A stretch of DNA of 64,000 bases from Longicatena caecimuris (GCF_004341945.1 NZ_SMBP01000001.1:252611-316610), one strand, 5' to 3'. Counted from the first letter of the stretch, positions 53,617 to 63,169 are shown. The notes: a model not told the origin generated them from the letters alone. A program made the numbers and translations.

Positions 53617-53854
53617 CTTCTTGGAACGCTCCTATCACTTCTTCGATCATCTGCCATTCCTCATCTGTTTCAACCGGCATCAGATTGCCTTCATCATCAT
53701 AAGCAGAGGCAAAAACCTCTTCTCCTTCATCTTCAGGATCCGCAAACACTACATATTTGCGTCCTTTTTCCTCATCTTCAAATGTGAATAAAATTTCCAT
53801 TTCTTTTTCATTGCCACTTTCATCTGTGACAAACATCGTATTTGTTTCTAACAT
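53597..53854 (-). CDS. DUF1292 acidic protein (YrzB-like)
   Basis: 85-residue very acidic protein of the DUF1292 family. The core reads ETNTMFVTDESGNEKEMEILFTFEDEEKGRKYVVFADPEDEGEEVFASAYDDEGNLMPVETDEEWQMIEEV, the whole family pattern. No function is known; it is always next to ruvX in Bacillota, and is here between ruvX and mltG with short spacing. ATG at 53854 follows GGAGGA. It overlaps the start of mltG, which may be translationally coupled. Confidence 0.92.
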   Translation of the reverse strand: MLETNTMFVTDESGNEKEMEILFTFEDEEKGRKYVVFADPEDEGEEVFASAYDDEGNLMPVETDEEWQMIEEVIGAFQEDEGAEE

Positions 53855-53879
53855 TATATCCTCCTGTAGAAAGGGGCTT

Positions 53880-54302
53880 TTACAGCCCCTGATGATTTCT
53901 ATCTAGATAGCCTTGTAAAATCTGAACAGCAGCCATCTGATCAATAACTTTCTTGCGCTTCTTGCGGGATACATCTGCACTGATAAGAATGCGTTCAGCT
54001 GCAACAGTTGTCAAACGTTCATCCCAAAGTATCACTTCCACACCTAAGGTTTCTAGTTTTTCTTTAAACATGATGGAAATCTCCCCGCGAATACCGACAT
54101 CTCCATTCATATGCTTAGGCAATCCCAGCACTGCCTTTTTTACCTGAAATTCATCGATGTATTTTTTTATCTGCGTCAAAGCGGAATCATAATCATCCTG
54201 TTCAAAACGTATGGTTTCGACGGGACGTGCTATCATCCCTAAAGCATCACTCACACTGACCCCCAATGTACGTGAACCAAGATCAAGTCCTAAGATTCGC
54301 AT
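53880..54302 (-). CDS. ruvX: Putative pre-16S rRNA/Holliday junction resolvase RuvX (YqgF)
   Basis: RNase H-like fold; YqgF acts in pre-16S rRNA 5'-end processing in E. coli and can resolve junctions in other tests. The 140-residue protein has ILGLDLGSRTLGVSVSDALG (first Asp), LGLPKHMNGD, LWDERLTTVAA and the Asp in KVIDQMAAVQILQGYLD. Its ATG at 54302 shares bases with the ireB stop codon (TGATG). A preceding in-frame TTG is possible. Order ireB-ruvX-DUF1292 is conserved. Confidence 0.92.
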   Translation of the reverse strand: MRILGLDLGSRTLGVSVSDALGMIARPVETIRFEQDDYDSALTQIKKYIDEFQVKKAVLGLPKHMNGDVGIRGEISIMFKEKLETLGVEVILWDERLTTVAAERILISADVSRKKRKKVIDQMAAVQILQGYLDRNHQGL

Positions 54303-54562
54303 CAATGCTGATCATCTTCCAGATAAGCGCGCACTAACTCTTCAATAATTTCATAGCGCTCTACGCTTTGGATAATGCTGCGGGCATTGTTATGGGAAGA
54401 AATGTATGCAGGATCATTGCTGATAAGATATCCGGCCAGCTGGTTCACCGAATTATAGCCACGCTCATCCAACGCTTCCTTCACGACACGTAATACATGC
54501 TTGATATTGTCACGCTTTAAATCATCTGATTTAAAAGACATCGTCTCTGTAATATCTCTCAT
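54302..54562 (-). CDS. ireB: IreB (UPF0297) regulatory phosphoprotein
   Basis: 86-residue protein of the UPF0297/IreB family; in Enterococcus IreB is phosphorylated by the PASTA kinase IreK and affects cephalosporin resistance. Here the sequence MRDITETMSFKSDDLKRDNIKHVLRVVKEALDERGYNSVNQLAGYLISNDPAYISSHNNARSIIQSVERYEIIEELVRAYL is nearly a family consensus, with the two N-terminal threonines (Thr4, Thr7) that are phosphorylated in Enterococcus. It sits between alaS and ruvX as in other Bacillota. The kinase gene is not in the window. Confidence 0.94.
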   Translation of the reverse strand: MRDITETMSFKSDDLKRDNIKHVLRVVKEALDERGYNSVNQLAGYLISNDPAYISSHNNARSIIQSVERYEIIEELVRAYLEDDQH

Positions 54563-54623
54563 CGTATTACCTCCTTTTTTTATCTTTCTTTCATTTTATC
54601 CTATTTTCTATAAAATTGAAACC

Positions 54624-57248
54624 CTAAGACAGTTTATTTTTAATGAATTCCACGGCTTCATCCACTTTCGTCACATCTTTGCCACCGGCCTGCGCAAGAT
54701 CTGCTCTTCCTCCGCCTTTGCCATCACAAAGCATTGCTGCCTCTTTTACCAAATCGCCACACTTAATGCCATCAGCCACAGCCAATTTATCTGCGCCAGC
54801 AACAAATACAACCTTATCGTTGCAAACACTTGCTAAAAAGACTATTACATGTTCTTTTTGTGCTTTGATGGTACTAGCGATATCTTTTAACGCATTAGCG
54901 TCAGCACCATCCATGCGTTTGATCAATACATGACGACCATTGCACTCTTTCACCTCATGGATCAATTCATTCGCCTTCAGTGTGAACATCTCACTTTGCA
55001 AAGCAGCCAATTCCTTTTTCAGCTGCGCATTTTCATGCAACACTTGTTCTACTTTCGTATCTACATTGACAATACTCTTCATCTTCAGATCATCTGCTAT
55101 ATGACGCAGTGTCTTTTCTTCCGCAGCAAACTCTTCATAAGCACTATAGCCCGTCTTTGCCGTAATACGGCGGATACCGCTACCAATACTTTCCTCAGAG
55201 ATAATCTTGCATATACCAATTTCCTGTGTGTTATTTACATGACAGCCACCACAGAATTCTTTTGACACATCGCCCATTGTAACAATCCGGACAACATCCC
55301 CGTATTTTTCATCAAACAATGCGGTAGCTCCGCTTTGCTTTGCTTCTTCAATCGGCATTTCCACCTTACTTACAGGATGATGTTCACTGATAAAGCGGTT
55401 TACCAGTTGTTCAATTTCCTTTAACTGCTGCACACTTACCTTTTCAAAGTGTGTAAAGTCAAAGCGTAGATATTCATCACTGACAAAACTACCAGCTTGT
55501 TGAATATGATTTCCAACAACTTTCTTCAAAGCACTTTGTAATAAATGTGTACAAGAGTGATTGCTGGTGATAATATCACGTTTTTTATTATCCACTGCCA
55601 GTTGCAGCTTGCTGCCAACATGCAAACATCCTTCTTCTATAACAACCTTATGTAAATGCTGTTTATGTGGTGCTTTCACAGTATTGACAATACGGCCTAA
55701 TGCATCCCCCATAAAGCTACCACTGTCCCCTATCTGGCCTCCACTTTCCGCATAAAAGACAGTTGTGTCTAAGATGATATCGCCTTCATCAGATATAGCA
55801 TCCACTTGCTTACCATCTTTAAATAAAGCTATGACCTGTGCATCACATGTTCTTTCATCATAACCGATAAACTTACTATCTTGTGTAAAGGCCATTAAAT
55901 CTGCTGACTGACTAGACATAGATTCCACATCTTCACGAGCATTGCGGGCACGCTCGCGCTGTTTTTTCATCTCTTCATCAAAGCCTTGCACATCTACTTG
56001 ATATCCACTTTCTTCTGCTATCTCGCATGTCAATTCTAATGGGAACCCATAGGTGTCATACAATTTAAAAGCCGTCACACCATCCAATAACTTATTATCT
56101 TTATTTTTTTCCATAACATCCAGCAATAATTTTTCACCATCTGCCAATGTCGCATGGAAACGTTCTTCCTCAGCTTTTACCAGTTTTTCAATATAATCAA
56201 TTTTTTCTTCGATATATGGATAAAAGTCTTTCATGATTTCATAAACAACCGGTACCAGCTTATACATAAAGGCACCTTCAATTTTCAATTTTCTGCCAAA
56301 ACGAACAGCTCGGCGTAAGACACGGCGTAACACATAGCCACGTCCTTCATTGGCAAATAATGCACCATCCGCTAACGCAAAGGTCACGGTACGGATATGA
56401 TCCGCTATAACACGAAACGCCATTTTGTTTTCAGCATCTTCATAACGCATGGACGTATATTGTTCACATGCATGAATAAGCGGCAAGAATAAATCGGTAT
56501 CAAAATTAGTTTCACCATTTTGCACCAAACAGGTCAAACGCTCTAATCCCATACCGGTATCAATGTTTTTCTGTGGCAATTCTTTATAATCCTTGCGTGC
56601 AACTCCTTCTTTGGCATCAAACTGAGAAAAGACATTATTCCAGACTTCAATATAGCGGTCATTTTCCATCTCTTCAAAAAACAGTTTTTCACCCAGTCCT
56701 TCTGGATCATATGCTTCCCCACGATCATAGAAGATTTCCGTATCCGGTCCACATGGTCCTTCTCCGATTTGCCAAAAGTTATCCGCTGTTTTTAAGATGT
56801 GCGAAGGATCCACACCAATTTCGTTTGTCCAAATATCATATGCTTCTTCATCATCAATATACACCGTGATATACAAACGATCTTTATCAAAACCAATATA
56901 CTCTTCACTAGTTAAAAATTCCCAAGCAAAATGAATTGCCTCTTTTTTAAAGTAATCCCCAATTGAAAAATTACCAAGCATTTCAAAAAAGGTGTGATGA
57001 CGTGCCGTCTTACCGACATTTTCAATATCATTTGTACGAATAGATTTCTGAGCATTGGCAATTCTTGGACATTCCGGTTTCACTGTTCCATCAAAATATT
57101 TCTTTAACGCCGCAACTCCGGCATTGATCCATAACAAAGTTGGATCATTGTGAGGAATCAGACTAGCGCCTGGTTCAATCATGTGTCCATGTTTCTTAAA
57201 GTAATCAAGAAACAGTTGTCGTATCTGGTTACCTGTTAAATTTTTCAT
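54624..57248 (-). CDS. alaS: Alanyl-tRNA synthetase
   Basis: Charges tRNA-Ala; contains an editing domain for misactivated serine and glycine. The 874-residue class II enzyme starts MKNLTGNQIRQLFLDYFKKHGH, has motif 2/3 in the first about 350 residues, the editing zinc site HSCTHLL and CGGCHVNN, and the C-terminal C-Ala domain with GGGGRADLAQAGG-like ending (GKGGGRADLAQAGGKDV). Active residues are intact. The frame is open 19 codons further upstream through the T-box terminator, but the ATG at 57248 with AAGGAGG is the right start. Expression is controlled by the alanine T-box upstream. Confidence 0.98.
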   Translation of the reverse strand: MKNLTGNQIRQLFLDYFKKHGHMIEPGASLIPHNDPTLLWINAGVAALKKYFDGTVKPECPRIANAQKSIRTNDIENVGKTARHHTFFEMLGNFSIGDYFKKEAIHFAWEFLTSEEYIGFDKDRLYITVYIDDEEAYDIWTNEIGVDPSHILKTADNFWQIGEGPCGPDTEIFYDRGEAYDPEGLGEKLFFEEMENDRYIEVWNNVFSQFDAKEGVARKDYKELPQKNIDTGMGLERLTCLVQNGETNFDTDLFLPLIHACEQYTSMRYEDAENKMAFRVIADHIRTVTFALADGALFANEGRGYVLRRVLRRAVRFGRKLKIEGAFMYKLVPVVYEIMKDFYPYIEEKIDYIEKLVKAEEERFHATLADGEKLLLDVMEKNKDNKLLDGVTAFKLYDTYGFPLELTCEIAEESGYQVDVQGFDEEMKKQRERARNAREDVESMSSQSADLMAFTQDSKFIGYDERTCDAQVIALFKDGKQVDAISDEGDIILDTTVFYAESGGQIGDSGSFMGDALGRIVNTVKAPHKQHLHKVVIEEGCLHVGSKLQLAVDNKKRDIITSNHSCTHLLQSALKKVVGNHIQQAGSFVSDEYLRFDFTHFEKVSVQQLKEIEQLVNRFISEHHPVSKVEMPIEEAKQSGATALFDEKYGDVVRIVTMGDVSKEFCGGCHVNNTQEIGICKIISEESIGSGIRRITAKTGYSAYEEFAAEEKTLRHIADDLKMKSIVNVDTKVEQVLHENAQLKKELAALQSEMFTLKANELIHEVKECNGRHVLIKRMDGADANALKDIASTIKAQKEHVIVFLASVCNDKVVFVAGADKLAVADGIKCGDLVKEAAMLCDGKGGGRADLAQAGGKDVTKVDEAVEFIKNKLS

Positions 57249-57269
57249 GTCAACTTCCTCCTTAAGCAT

Positions 57270-57494
57270 AAAAAAACGTTCCTTATCCAGGAACGCAATC
57301 ATCATTACGCGGTACCATCCCGGTTCACTTTCACTGAAAGCACACCTTACTTATCATCGTTAACGCCGATGTTCTCGCGAAAAGCTCCAAAGCAGCCTTC
57401 CATCCATCCTGACACGAAAACTTCCACCTTCCGTTTTCTCTCTATGCCGCAGCAGGGATGTACTCCTCTTCTTCTACGCTTTTTTATTCCTTCG
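57270..57494 (-). promoter_or_regulatory. Alanine T-box riboswitch upstream of alaS
   Basis: tRNA-sensing leader. On the minus strand it has the T-box antiterminator core GGGATGGTACCGCG (57308-57321), the AGTA sequence of the Stem I specifier region (near 57460), and after GGAAG the codon GCT at 57394-57396, an alanine codon at the place expected for the specifier. A terminator hairpin CGTTCC/GGAACG with seven T (57270-57295) lies just after the T-box core and before the alaS ribosome binding site. Uncharged tRNA-Ala would stabilise the antiterminator. Confidence 0.9.
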
Positions 57495-57496
57495 CT

Positions 57497-57525
57497 ATTA
57501 TAACAAATTCTTATTTTACACGCAA
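57497..57525 (-). promoter_or_regulatory. Sigma-A promoter of the alaS T-box transcript
   Basis: Minus-strand -35 TTGCGT (57520-57525), 17-bp spacer, -10 TATAAT (57497-57502). It lies directly upstream of the T-box RNA. Confidence 0.75.
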
Positions 57526-57587
57526 GCCATTCTCACACGATTATCATTCATCATGAATTTCGTCACTGTATACTACCATCGCAAATA

Positions 57588-58679
57588 TCATGGTATTGTC
57601 TCCTCTGCCATTACTTCATCAAAATCTCGCCAGATATCTTCCCATTCTCCTACCTTATCACTTGTTTTCGAATGCAGATAGCTGCGGAAAACGATTTGGG
57701 CTACAGCCGCAAAAATAGGGGATAATATCACACCTATGACACCAAAAAAAGCATCCGATATAAAAATAAAGACAAACGTTAACAGCGGTCGTACGTTCAT
57801 AGTGCGATTAAAGATCAAAGGCTGAATAATATTAGATTCTATCTGTTGAATACTCCAGACGATGAAAAACATCATCCATGGGTAATGGTCATAATGTAAA
57901 GCTGCTACGGCTGCTATTAAGATAAGCCCTAAAGTAGCTCCAACATAAGGAAATAAATTTAACAATGCCAAAATCATAGCATAGAGTAAAGCATTTGGAA
58001 AACGATAAAGACTTAAGACAATCCCGACACTGACAATAATGAATAAAAGATCTAGCATGGTGCCTGCCAAATATTGATAAATGATATTGCTCAGCGTATG
58101 ATAAAAAGTCGCAACCCGTGTTACATTTGGTACTATTTTCTTTGCTGTACGTTTCCAAAAATCCATATCGATGGAAATAAAGAACGCAATAATATACGCA
58201 ATACCATAGTCCGTTAAAGTGTCAATGACACTTTTTGCTGAATCTATTGCTATTATATACCCTTCCTGCATATAATTTTGCTTTAGCGTATTCAAATTGT
58301 CATACGCAATATGATGTTGTTTTAAAAAGCCTTCCAACTGTTGCAGCCATCGTGGGACAAGTTGTGCCAACTCGAGCGCCTGTTGATACAACAAAGGTAA
58401 TAAAACAGCTAAAAATGCACCGAGAATCGCCAACAAGCCAATATAAACTAACATTACACTGACCTTTAAAGAAAATCTTTGTTGCACTCGATCAATGATT
58501 GGCTGAAGGAAAAAAGCTAATAATACACCACTTAGAATAGGTAAAAAAGCACGATAAATAGCAGCTAACCATGCATCTAATGCCAATTGTTTAATAATTA
58601 ATAGCAAAAGAAAGATACATGCTAAGCAAGGAAGAAGCTGTTTCGCATGAAACAATATTCGTTCATATCGTTGTTTCAT
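57588..58679 (-). CDS. AI-2E family transporter-like permease (YrrI-type)
   Basis: 363-residue membrane protein of the AI-2 exporter (PerM/DUF20) family with about eight helices; family members move small hydrophobic or signalling substrates or ions (for example Na+/H+ antiporters), so the substrate is not known. Core pattern: LSGVLLAFFLQPIIDRVQQRF near the N-terminus, DYGIAYIIAFFISIDMD, and FPYVGATLGLILIAAVAAL...NIIQPLIFNRTMNVRPLLTF in the C-terminal half, the last a strong family signature. It lies next to alaS as yrrI does in Bacillus. Downstream of the small gene at 58704, separated by a terminator. Confidence 0.88.
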   Translation of the reverse strand: MKQRYERILFHAKQLLPCLACIFLLLLIIKQLALDAWLAAIYRAFLPILSGVLLAFFLQPIIDRVQQRFSLKVSVMLVYIGLLAILGAFLAVLLPLLYQQALELAQLVPRWLQQLEGFLKQHHIAYDNLNTLKQNYMQEGYIIAIDSAKSVIDTLTDYGIAYIIAFFISIDMDFWKRTAKKIVPNVTRVATFYHTLSNIIYQYLAGTMLDLLFIIVSVGIVLSLYRFPNALLYAMILALLNLFPYVGATLGLILIAAVAALHYDHYPWMMFFIVWSIQQIESNIIQPLIFNRTMNVRPLLTFVFIFISDAFFGVIGVILSPIFAAVAQIVFRSYLHSKTSDKVGEWEDIWRDFDEVMAEETIP

Positions 58680-58687
58680 AAAAGAAA

Positions 58688-58705
58688 AACCCCATTCGTG
58701 GGGTT
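58688..58705 (-). terminator. Intrinsic terminator after the small protein gene
   Basis: Minus-strand 6-bp stem AACCCC/GGGGTT (58700-58705 with 58688-58693), 6-nt loop, then TTTCTTT (58681-58687). The first bases of the stem are part of the stop codon of the small gene at 58704. The AI-2E gene starts about 9 bp past it, so it needs read-through or a promoter further upstream. Confidence 0.75.
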
Positions 58706-58880
58706 AATCCAAATCCATACAATCACAAATTTGATCCATCGCCTTATGGTAATTCTTTTTCATTTTCTTCTCAGCTTTTTTTGACTGATGACAAAGATCC
58801 TCAATTTCCTCATCTTTCATATAGCCAAGATATAAACCCATTAAAAATCCCATAACGGCAGCACCTAAACATTTGTTCAT
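58704..58880 (-). CDS. Small 58-residue protein with one membrane helix
   Basis: Not recognised. One glycine-containing hydrophobic segment (about 4-21, CLGAAVMGFLMGLYLGYM) near the N-terminus resembles YtxH-type membrane anchors, then a highly charged helix with many lysines (QSKKAEKKMKKNYHKAMDQ) and a C-terminal CDCMD with two cysteines. No lipobox. ATG 58880 has AAGGAG and good spacing. It sits between recD2 and the AI-2E gene. Small size and consistent ribosome binding site support a real gene. Confidence 0.6.
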   Translation of the reverse strand: MNKCLGAAVMGFLMGLYLGYMKDEEIEDLCHQSKKAEKKMKKNYHKAMDQICDCMDLD

Positions 58881-58927
58881 GCGTATCACTCCTTCTTACA
58901 CATCTAGTATGGTAAGCTTTGATGAAG

Positions 58928-61099
58928 TTATGCATGAAACAATTTGCGAATCCGCATTTCTAAGGTGCTATTACGCTGATGACGTTCTTTGCGTGTTACC
59001 GCTTTATGTAACATATCACGCTCTCCCAATAAAACAAGACTTTTCTTCGCCCTAGTAACTGCGGTATATAATAAGCGCTTGCTCATCATATAGGCATATT
59101 CTGAAACAATTGGCAAGATAACAATGGGATATTCACTGCCTTGTGCTTTATGAATGGAAATACAAAATGCATGGGTAATATTATATAGCTGTTCATTGCT
59201 ATATTCCACCATGATACCATCAAAATCAACAAGTAATTGATGCTTCTGTCCTACACTTTCAGAAGCATAAGCGATATCTACAATTTCTCCAATATCACCA
59301 TTATACACCTCATCTTCGGGCTGATTTTTCAGTTGCAAGACCTTATCACCCACACGAAAGATGCGATAGCCAACTTTTAGTTCTCGTTTATGAGCTGTTG
59401 AAGGATTCATCATTTTTTGTAAAGCATTATTCAAAGCATCAATTCCGGCTACCCCTCCATACTTTGGAGCCAACACCTGAATATCCTTTGGTTCATAGCC
59501 TTTTTCTAAAGCATTGGCAACAATACGAACAACCAAGTCACGTACTTCATAATTCTGTGCATCAAAAAAGGCAATGTCTTTAGCATGATCTAATACTGTA
59601 ATATGTTCTTCTCGTATTTCATGAGCAAGCGCAATCACATCACTTCCCTCACTTTGACGAAATATTTTATGCAAGCGAGTGACGGCAAATTGTTCACAAG
59701 CAATCAGATCTTTTAATACGCTACCACATCCAACACTTGGCAATTGATTCTCATCTCCGATGATCAAGATTTTCTTTACTAGTTTTGAAGCTTTTAAAAG
59801 ATTATAAAACAACCATTGATCCACCATGCTGAACTCATCAATGATCAGCAAATCACATTGCAATGGTTCTTTTTCATTCACCAAGAAGGTATTCGATTCT
59901 AAATCCCAACGCAATAAACTATGAATCGTAGTAGCATTACAACCACAAAGCTCACTCAAACGTTTAGCAGCTCTTCCTGTTGGTGCACATACAGCAATTA
60001 CATCATTTGGATAATGCTGTTTATAAAGCGTTAAAACACCTTGGACAATCGTTGTTTTACCAGTACCAGGTCCTCCTGTCAAAATTGAAAAGGAATGCGC
60101 AAAAAACGTAAGAATGGATTCTTTCTGTCTCTCCTCATATTGTATGTGTAATGTTTGTTCCAACTCTTCCATGTCTTGCATGAGTTCTTCTTTTAAAGTT
60201 GGTTCTTGTTCTTCAAAAGGAAACATTGCCAAAAAAGCAGCAATACCTGTTTCACTATCATACTGTGTATGGTGATAGATTCGCTCCTCTTCTCTATGTA
60301 TGAGAAATTCTTTTGCCAATTCATCTAAGTAAGAAGACAAATCTACATCTTTAAACTCTTTTTCAACACGCTTTGTCAAATCCTCAGTAGTCACAAAAGT
60401 ATCGCCACTCGCCATGCACATCTCCAATATCATAGACAATATAGCAGCTTTGATACGGTAGGGATGATTTAATCCAAAAGATAGCTCCTGTGCTAATTTA
60501 TCAGCAGTCTTAAAACCTATACCATCAATTTCTTCAATCAAGCGATAAGGGTTTTCTTTAATAAGGGCAACCGCCTCTTGCCCATACTTTGCCTCAAATT
60601 TCATGATATTGCGGACACTGATACCAAAACGAGTAAAGAAAAAAGTCGTATCATCAACATCATCATGTTCATGAATTCCATCTAAAATAACTTGGCGTTT
60701 TTTAGGCGTAAAGGATGGTATCTGTAATAAGACTTGCTCATCCTCTTTGATTCGTTCAATGACATTTGGCCCTAAAGTCTCTACTAAGAGCTTAGCGCTC
60801 TGTTTTCCAATGCCCGGGAATAAAGAACTTGCAAAAAAACGAATTAAACTCTCATCATCCTGTGGCATGACTTTTTCATATGCTTTTACCTGAAACTGCA
60901 TACCATAACGAGGATGATCTACATAACTGCCATGTAGACGGTAAATAACTTCTTCCTGTAATTCTCGAAAGAAACCTGTAGCGATAAAATCTTCTTCATT
61001 CGCATCATAGGTTATAAATTTACCAACAGCATATCCATTTGCCTCATTATAAAATATCGTATGCAGCAGTTTTGCCTCTAAAATCAGTTCTTCTTCCAT
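58928..61099 (-). CDS. recD2: RecD2 family ATP-dependent DNA helicase
   Basis: RecD-like 5'-3' superfamily 1B helicase not associated with RecBC, involved in replication fork progress and repair (YrrC in Bacillus). The 723-residue protein has an N-terminal OB-fold (about 1-90), helix-hairpin-helix repeats (FPGIGKQSAKLL and IDGIGFKTADKLAQ), Walker A GGPGTGKTT (about 348-356), DEFSMVD, and C-terminal UvrD-like motifs (HKAQGSEYP, YTAVTRAKKSL). Length near the family norm (about 740). It starts 15 bp after the CPBP gene with AAGGAGG. Confidence 0.95.
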   Translation of the reverse strand: MEEELILEAKLLHTIFYNEANGYAVGKFITYDANEEDFIATGFFRELQEEVIYRLHGSYVDHPRYGMQFQVKAYEKVMPQDDESLIRFFASSLFPGIGKQSAKLLVETLGPNVIERIKEDEQVLLQIPSFTPKKRQVILDGIHEHDDVDDTTFFFTRFGISVRNIMKFEAKYGQEAVALIKENPYRLIEEIDGIGFKTADKLAQELSFGLNHPYRIKAAILSMILEMCMASGDTFVTTEDLTKRVEKEFKDVDLSSYLDELAKEFLIHREEERIYHHTQYDSETGIAAFLAMFPFEEQEPTLKEELMQDMEELEQTLHIQYEERQKESILTFFAHSFSILTGGPGTGKTTIVQGVLTLYKQHYPNDVIAVCAPTGRAAKRLSELCGCNATTIHSLLRWDLESNTFLVNEKEPLQCDLLIIDEFSMVDQWLFYNLLKASKLVKKILIIGDENQLPSVGCGSVLKDLIACEQFAVTRLHKIFRQSEGSDVIALAHEIREEHITVLDHAKDIAFFDAQNYEVRDLVVRIVANALEKGYEPKDIQVLAPKYGGVAGIDALNNALQKMMNPSTAHKRELKVGYRIFRVGDKVLQLKNQPEDEVYNGDIGEIVDIAYASESVGQKHQLLVDFDGIMVEYSNEQLYNITHAFCISIHKAQGSEYPIVILPIVSEYAYMMSKRLLYTAVTRAKKSLVLLGERDMLHKAVTRKERHQRNSTLEMRIRKLFHA

Positions 61100-61114
61100 T
61101 ATGGCCTCCTTACA

Positions 61115-61825
61115 TTATAATGTTAAAAACAAAGAAAGGATAGCAAGAATATTGTTGCACATATGTACCCCTGTACTAACGATAATGGAATTGCTTTTTT
61201 CATACCCATAAGCTAAAACAAGACCAATACCAGTATATAGAAACAGATATGTCACATCCGTGAAATTCCCTTCGATAAGAGAATCCATGATATGGATAAA
61301 GCCAAAGAGAAAGGAGCTGATCAACATTGCCCAACTGAAAGATACACGTGAGCGTAAACATGTAAAAACACCACCACGAAAAATGGTTTCTTCAACGATC
61401 GGCGCAAAGATCACACTAGAAAAAATCGTAAAAGCCGGAGCAACAATAGCGTTCTCGGCAATAACTTTTTGATTTTCACTATCCCCTGTCTGAGTGATGA
61501 TACTTACCAAGATATTTAATATATAATTTGCCATAACCGTAAGAAATACAAGTGCAAAAATCATAGGTAAATATTTTTTCCAATTCGCTTTGAATTGTAA
61601 AATGGAATCCAGCCAAATCGGCTTTGCGACCCAAATAACAAAAACCATAATCATGACATAAGACACAACGGAAATAGGAATGTTAAAGGTTGTTGCTTGC
61701 GGATCCACCATTAAGGTTAAAACCGTTAATATCCGTGGTAACAAATACGTATAACCAACAAAATAGAAAAGTAATAAAAAGATACAGCGCGTAGAGGAAA
61801 GATGTTTCATATTAGTTTTTTCCAT
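61115..61825 (-). CDS. CPBP-family intramembrane metalloprotease
   Basis: 236-residue membrane protein of the CAAX-protease/bacteriocin-processing (CPBP, Abi) family with about seven helices. Motifs: EETIFRG (Glu-Glu..Arg, near residue 143), FGFIHIMDS (His) and the final GYEKSNSIIVSTGVHMCNN (His, Asn). All putative catalytic residues are present. Substrate is not known; in others they process prenyl-like or bacteriocin peptides or act in immunity. It overlaps the mnmA stop by 14 bp and precedes recD2. Confidence 0.88.
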   Translation of the reverse strand: MEKTNMKHLSSTRCIFLLLFYFVGYTYLLPRILTVLTLMVDPQATTFNIPISVVSYVMIMVFVIWVAKPIWLDSILQFKANWKKYLPMIFALVFLTVMANYILNILVSIITQTGDSENQKVIAENAIVAPAFTIFSSVIFAPIVEETIFRGGVFTCLRSRVSFSWAMLISSFLFGFIHIMDSLIEGNFTDVTYLFLYTGIGLVLAYGYEKSNSIIVSTGVHMCNNILAILSLFLTL

Positions 61826-62975
61826 GGGCTACATGCTCCTCTATTTTTTTCTGCATACTGATACCATCACAGAAAACCTCTTCAATGACACCACCGCCTA
61901 AGCATTCTTGACCATCATAAAAGACAGCTTCTTGTCCACAGGTAACACTAGCCACACCTTGTGGATAGCATACAAGAACGGTTGTTTCATCAATAAACTG
62001 TAAAGATATCTCATGATCTTGTTGACGATAGCGGAATTTTGCAGTACATGCATATTCGTTTTCTGGTTTATGCGGGCGCAGCCAATTCACGCCAGATACA
62101 ATGCAACTAGTAGAATATAACCAGTCTTTTTCATTTCCATTGGTCACATACAAAATGTTTTTATGTACATCCTTACCTACTACAAACCATGGGCCTTTAT
62201 TACCACCAATACCTAATCCTTTTCGCTGCCCTATCGTATAATATAAAACCCCGATATGACGACCAATTACTTCTAATGAATGAATATCAACGATATCACC
62301 ATCTTGACTTGGTAAATAATTTTGTAAAAACTCTTTAAAATTACGTTCTCCAATAAAACAAATACCCGTAGAATCTTTCTTAGTAGCTACACTTTCTAAT
62401 TCAAGTTTCTGTGCAATTTCACGAACATCTGCTTTATTCAAATTACCGATTGGGAATAATGCGTGTGCTAATGCATCTTGAGAAACCTGGCAAAGAAAAT
62501 ATGTTTGATCTTTATTTGAATCAGCGCCACGTAACATACGGCTATATAAAGGTGTGTGTTCCACCTGTGCATAATGTCCCGTTGCTAAAATATCAAACCC
62601 CAGTTTTCTGGCATATTTCATGAATGCATCAAACTTGATATATTTATTGCATAAAATATCTGGATTGGGTGTTCTCCCTTTTCGATATTCATCCAAGAAA
62701 TACGTAAATACATTATCCCAATATTCCTTTACAAAATCCACCCGCAATAAAGGAAGTCCTAGCTTATCTGCGACAGCTTTTGCATCAAGGTAATCCTGCT
62801 CCTGCGGGCATACATCATCTTGAATCGTAGGATTTCCCATAATATCATTATTGGCAAATGAATCCCAATTGCGCATGAATGCACAGGTTACATCATAACC
62901 CTGCTCTTTTAAAATATAAGCGGCAACGGCAGAATCCACGCCGCCTGATAAACCTAATAATACCTTTTGTGCCAT
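61812..62975 (-). CDS. mnmA: tRNA-specific 2-thiouridylase MnmA
   Basis: Thiolates U34 of tRNAs for Lys, Glu and Gln with sulfur from a cysteine desulfurase. The 387-residue protein starts AQKVLLGLSGGVDSAVAAYILKEQGY (PP-loop SGGVDS at about 9-14), then GNPTIQDDVCPQEQDYLDAKAVADKLG, catalytic Cys in PNPDILCNKYIKF and the second Cys in STGICFIGERN, and the C-terminal barrel. ATG at 62975 was taken, with GGTG about 6 bp away; earlier ATG codons four residues upstream are also possible. It begins the mnmA-CPBP-recD2 series. Length is slightly above the average of 370. Confidence 0.96.
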   Translation of the reverse strand: MAQKVLLGLSGGVDSAVAAYILKEQGYDVTCAFMRNWDSFANNDIMGNPTIQDDVCPQEQDYLDAKAVADKLGLPLLRVDFVKEYWDNVFTYFLDEYRKGRTPNPDILCNKYIKFDAFMKYARKLGFDILATGHYAQVEHTPLYSRMLRGADSNKDQTYFLCQVSQDALAHALFPIGNLNKADVREIAQKLELESVATKKDSTGICFIGERNFKEFLQNYLPSQDGDIVDIHSLEVIGRHIGVLYYTIGQRKGLGIGGNKGPWFVVGKDVHKNILYVTNGNEKDWLYSTSCIVSGVNWLRPHKPENEYACTAKFRYRQQDHEISLQFIDETTVLVCYPQGVASVTCGQEAVFYDGQECLGGGVIEEVFCDGISMQKKIEEHVAHGKN

Positions 62976-63140
62976 TTTCATCACCATTTCTTTTATCTTT
63001 ATATATTAAGGATTTCAATGAAAGTTATACCACATTAAACGCGAAAAAGCCAGTCATCCTTGTAAGATATAAATTTTCTGACAAACTATCATAAAATTTG
63101 GTTATTTTTTACGAGTTTTCCAGATAAACATTAAAATAGA

Positions 63141-63169
63141 TTGTACAGTATGTGAAATTATGTTAAAAT
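63141..63169 (+). promoter_or_regulatory. Promoter of the lipoprotein gene
   Basis: Plus-strand -35 TTGTAC (63141-63146), 17-bp spacer, -10 TAAAAT (63164-63169), 66 bp before the lipoprotein ATG. Confidence 0.65.

Noticed and set aside
53210..53791. Plus-strand open frame of 193 codons
   Set aside because: Antisense shadow of mltG and the DUF1292 gene, with no ribosome binding site; both minus-strand genes are well supported.
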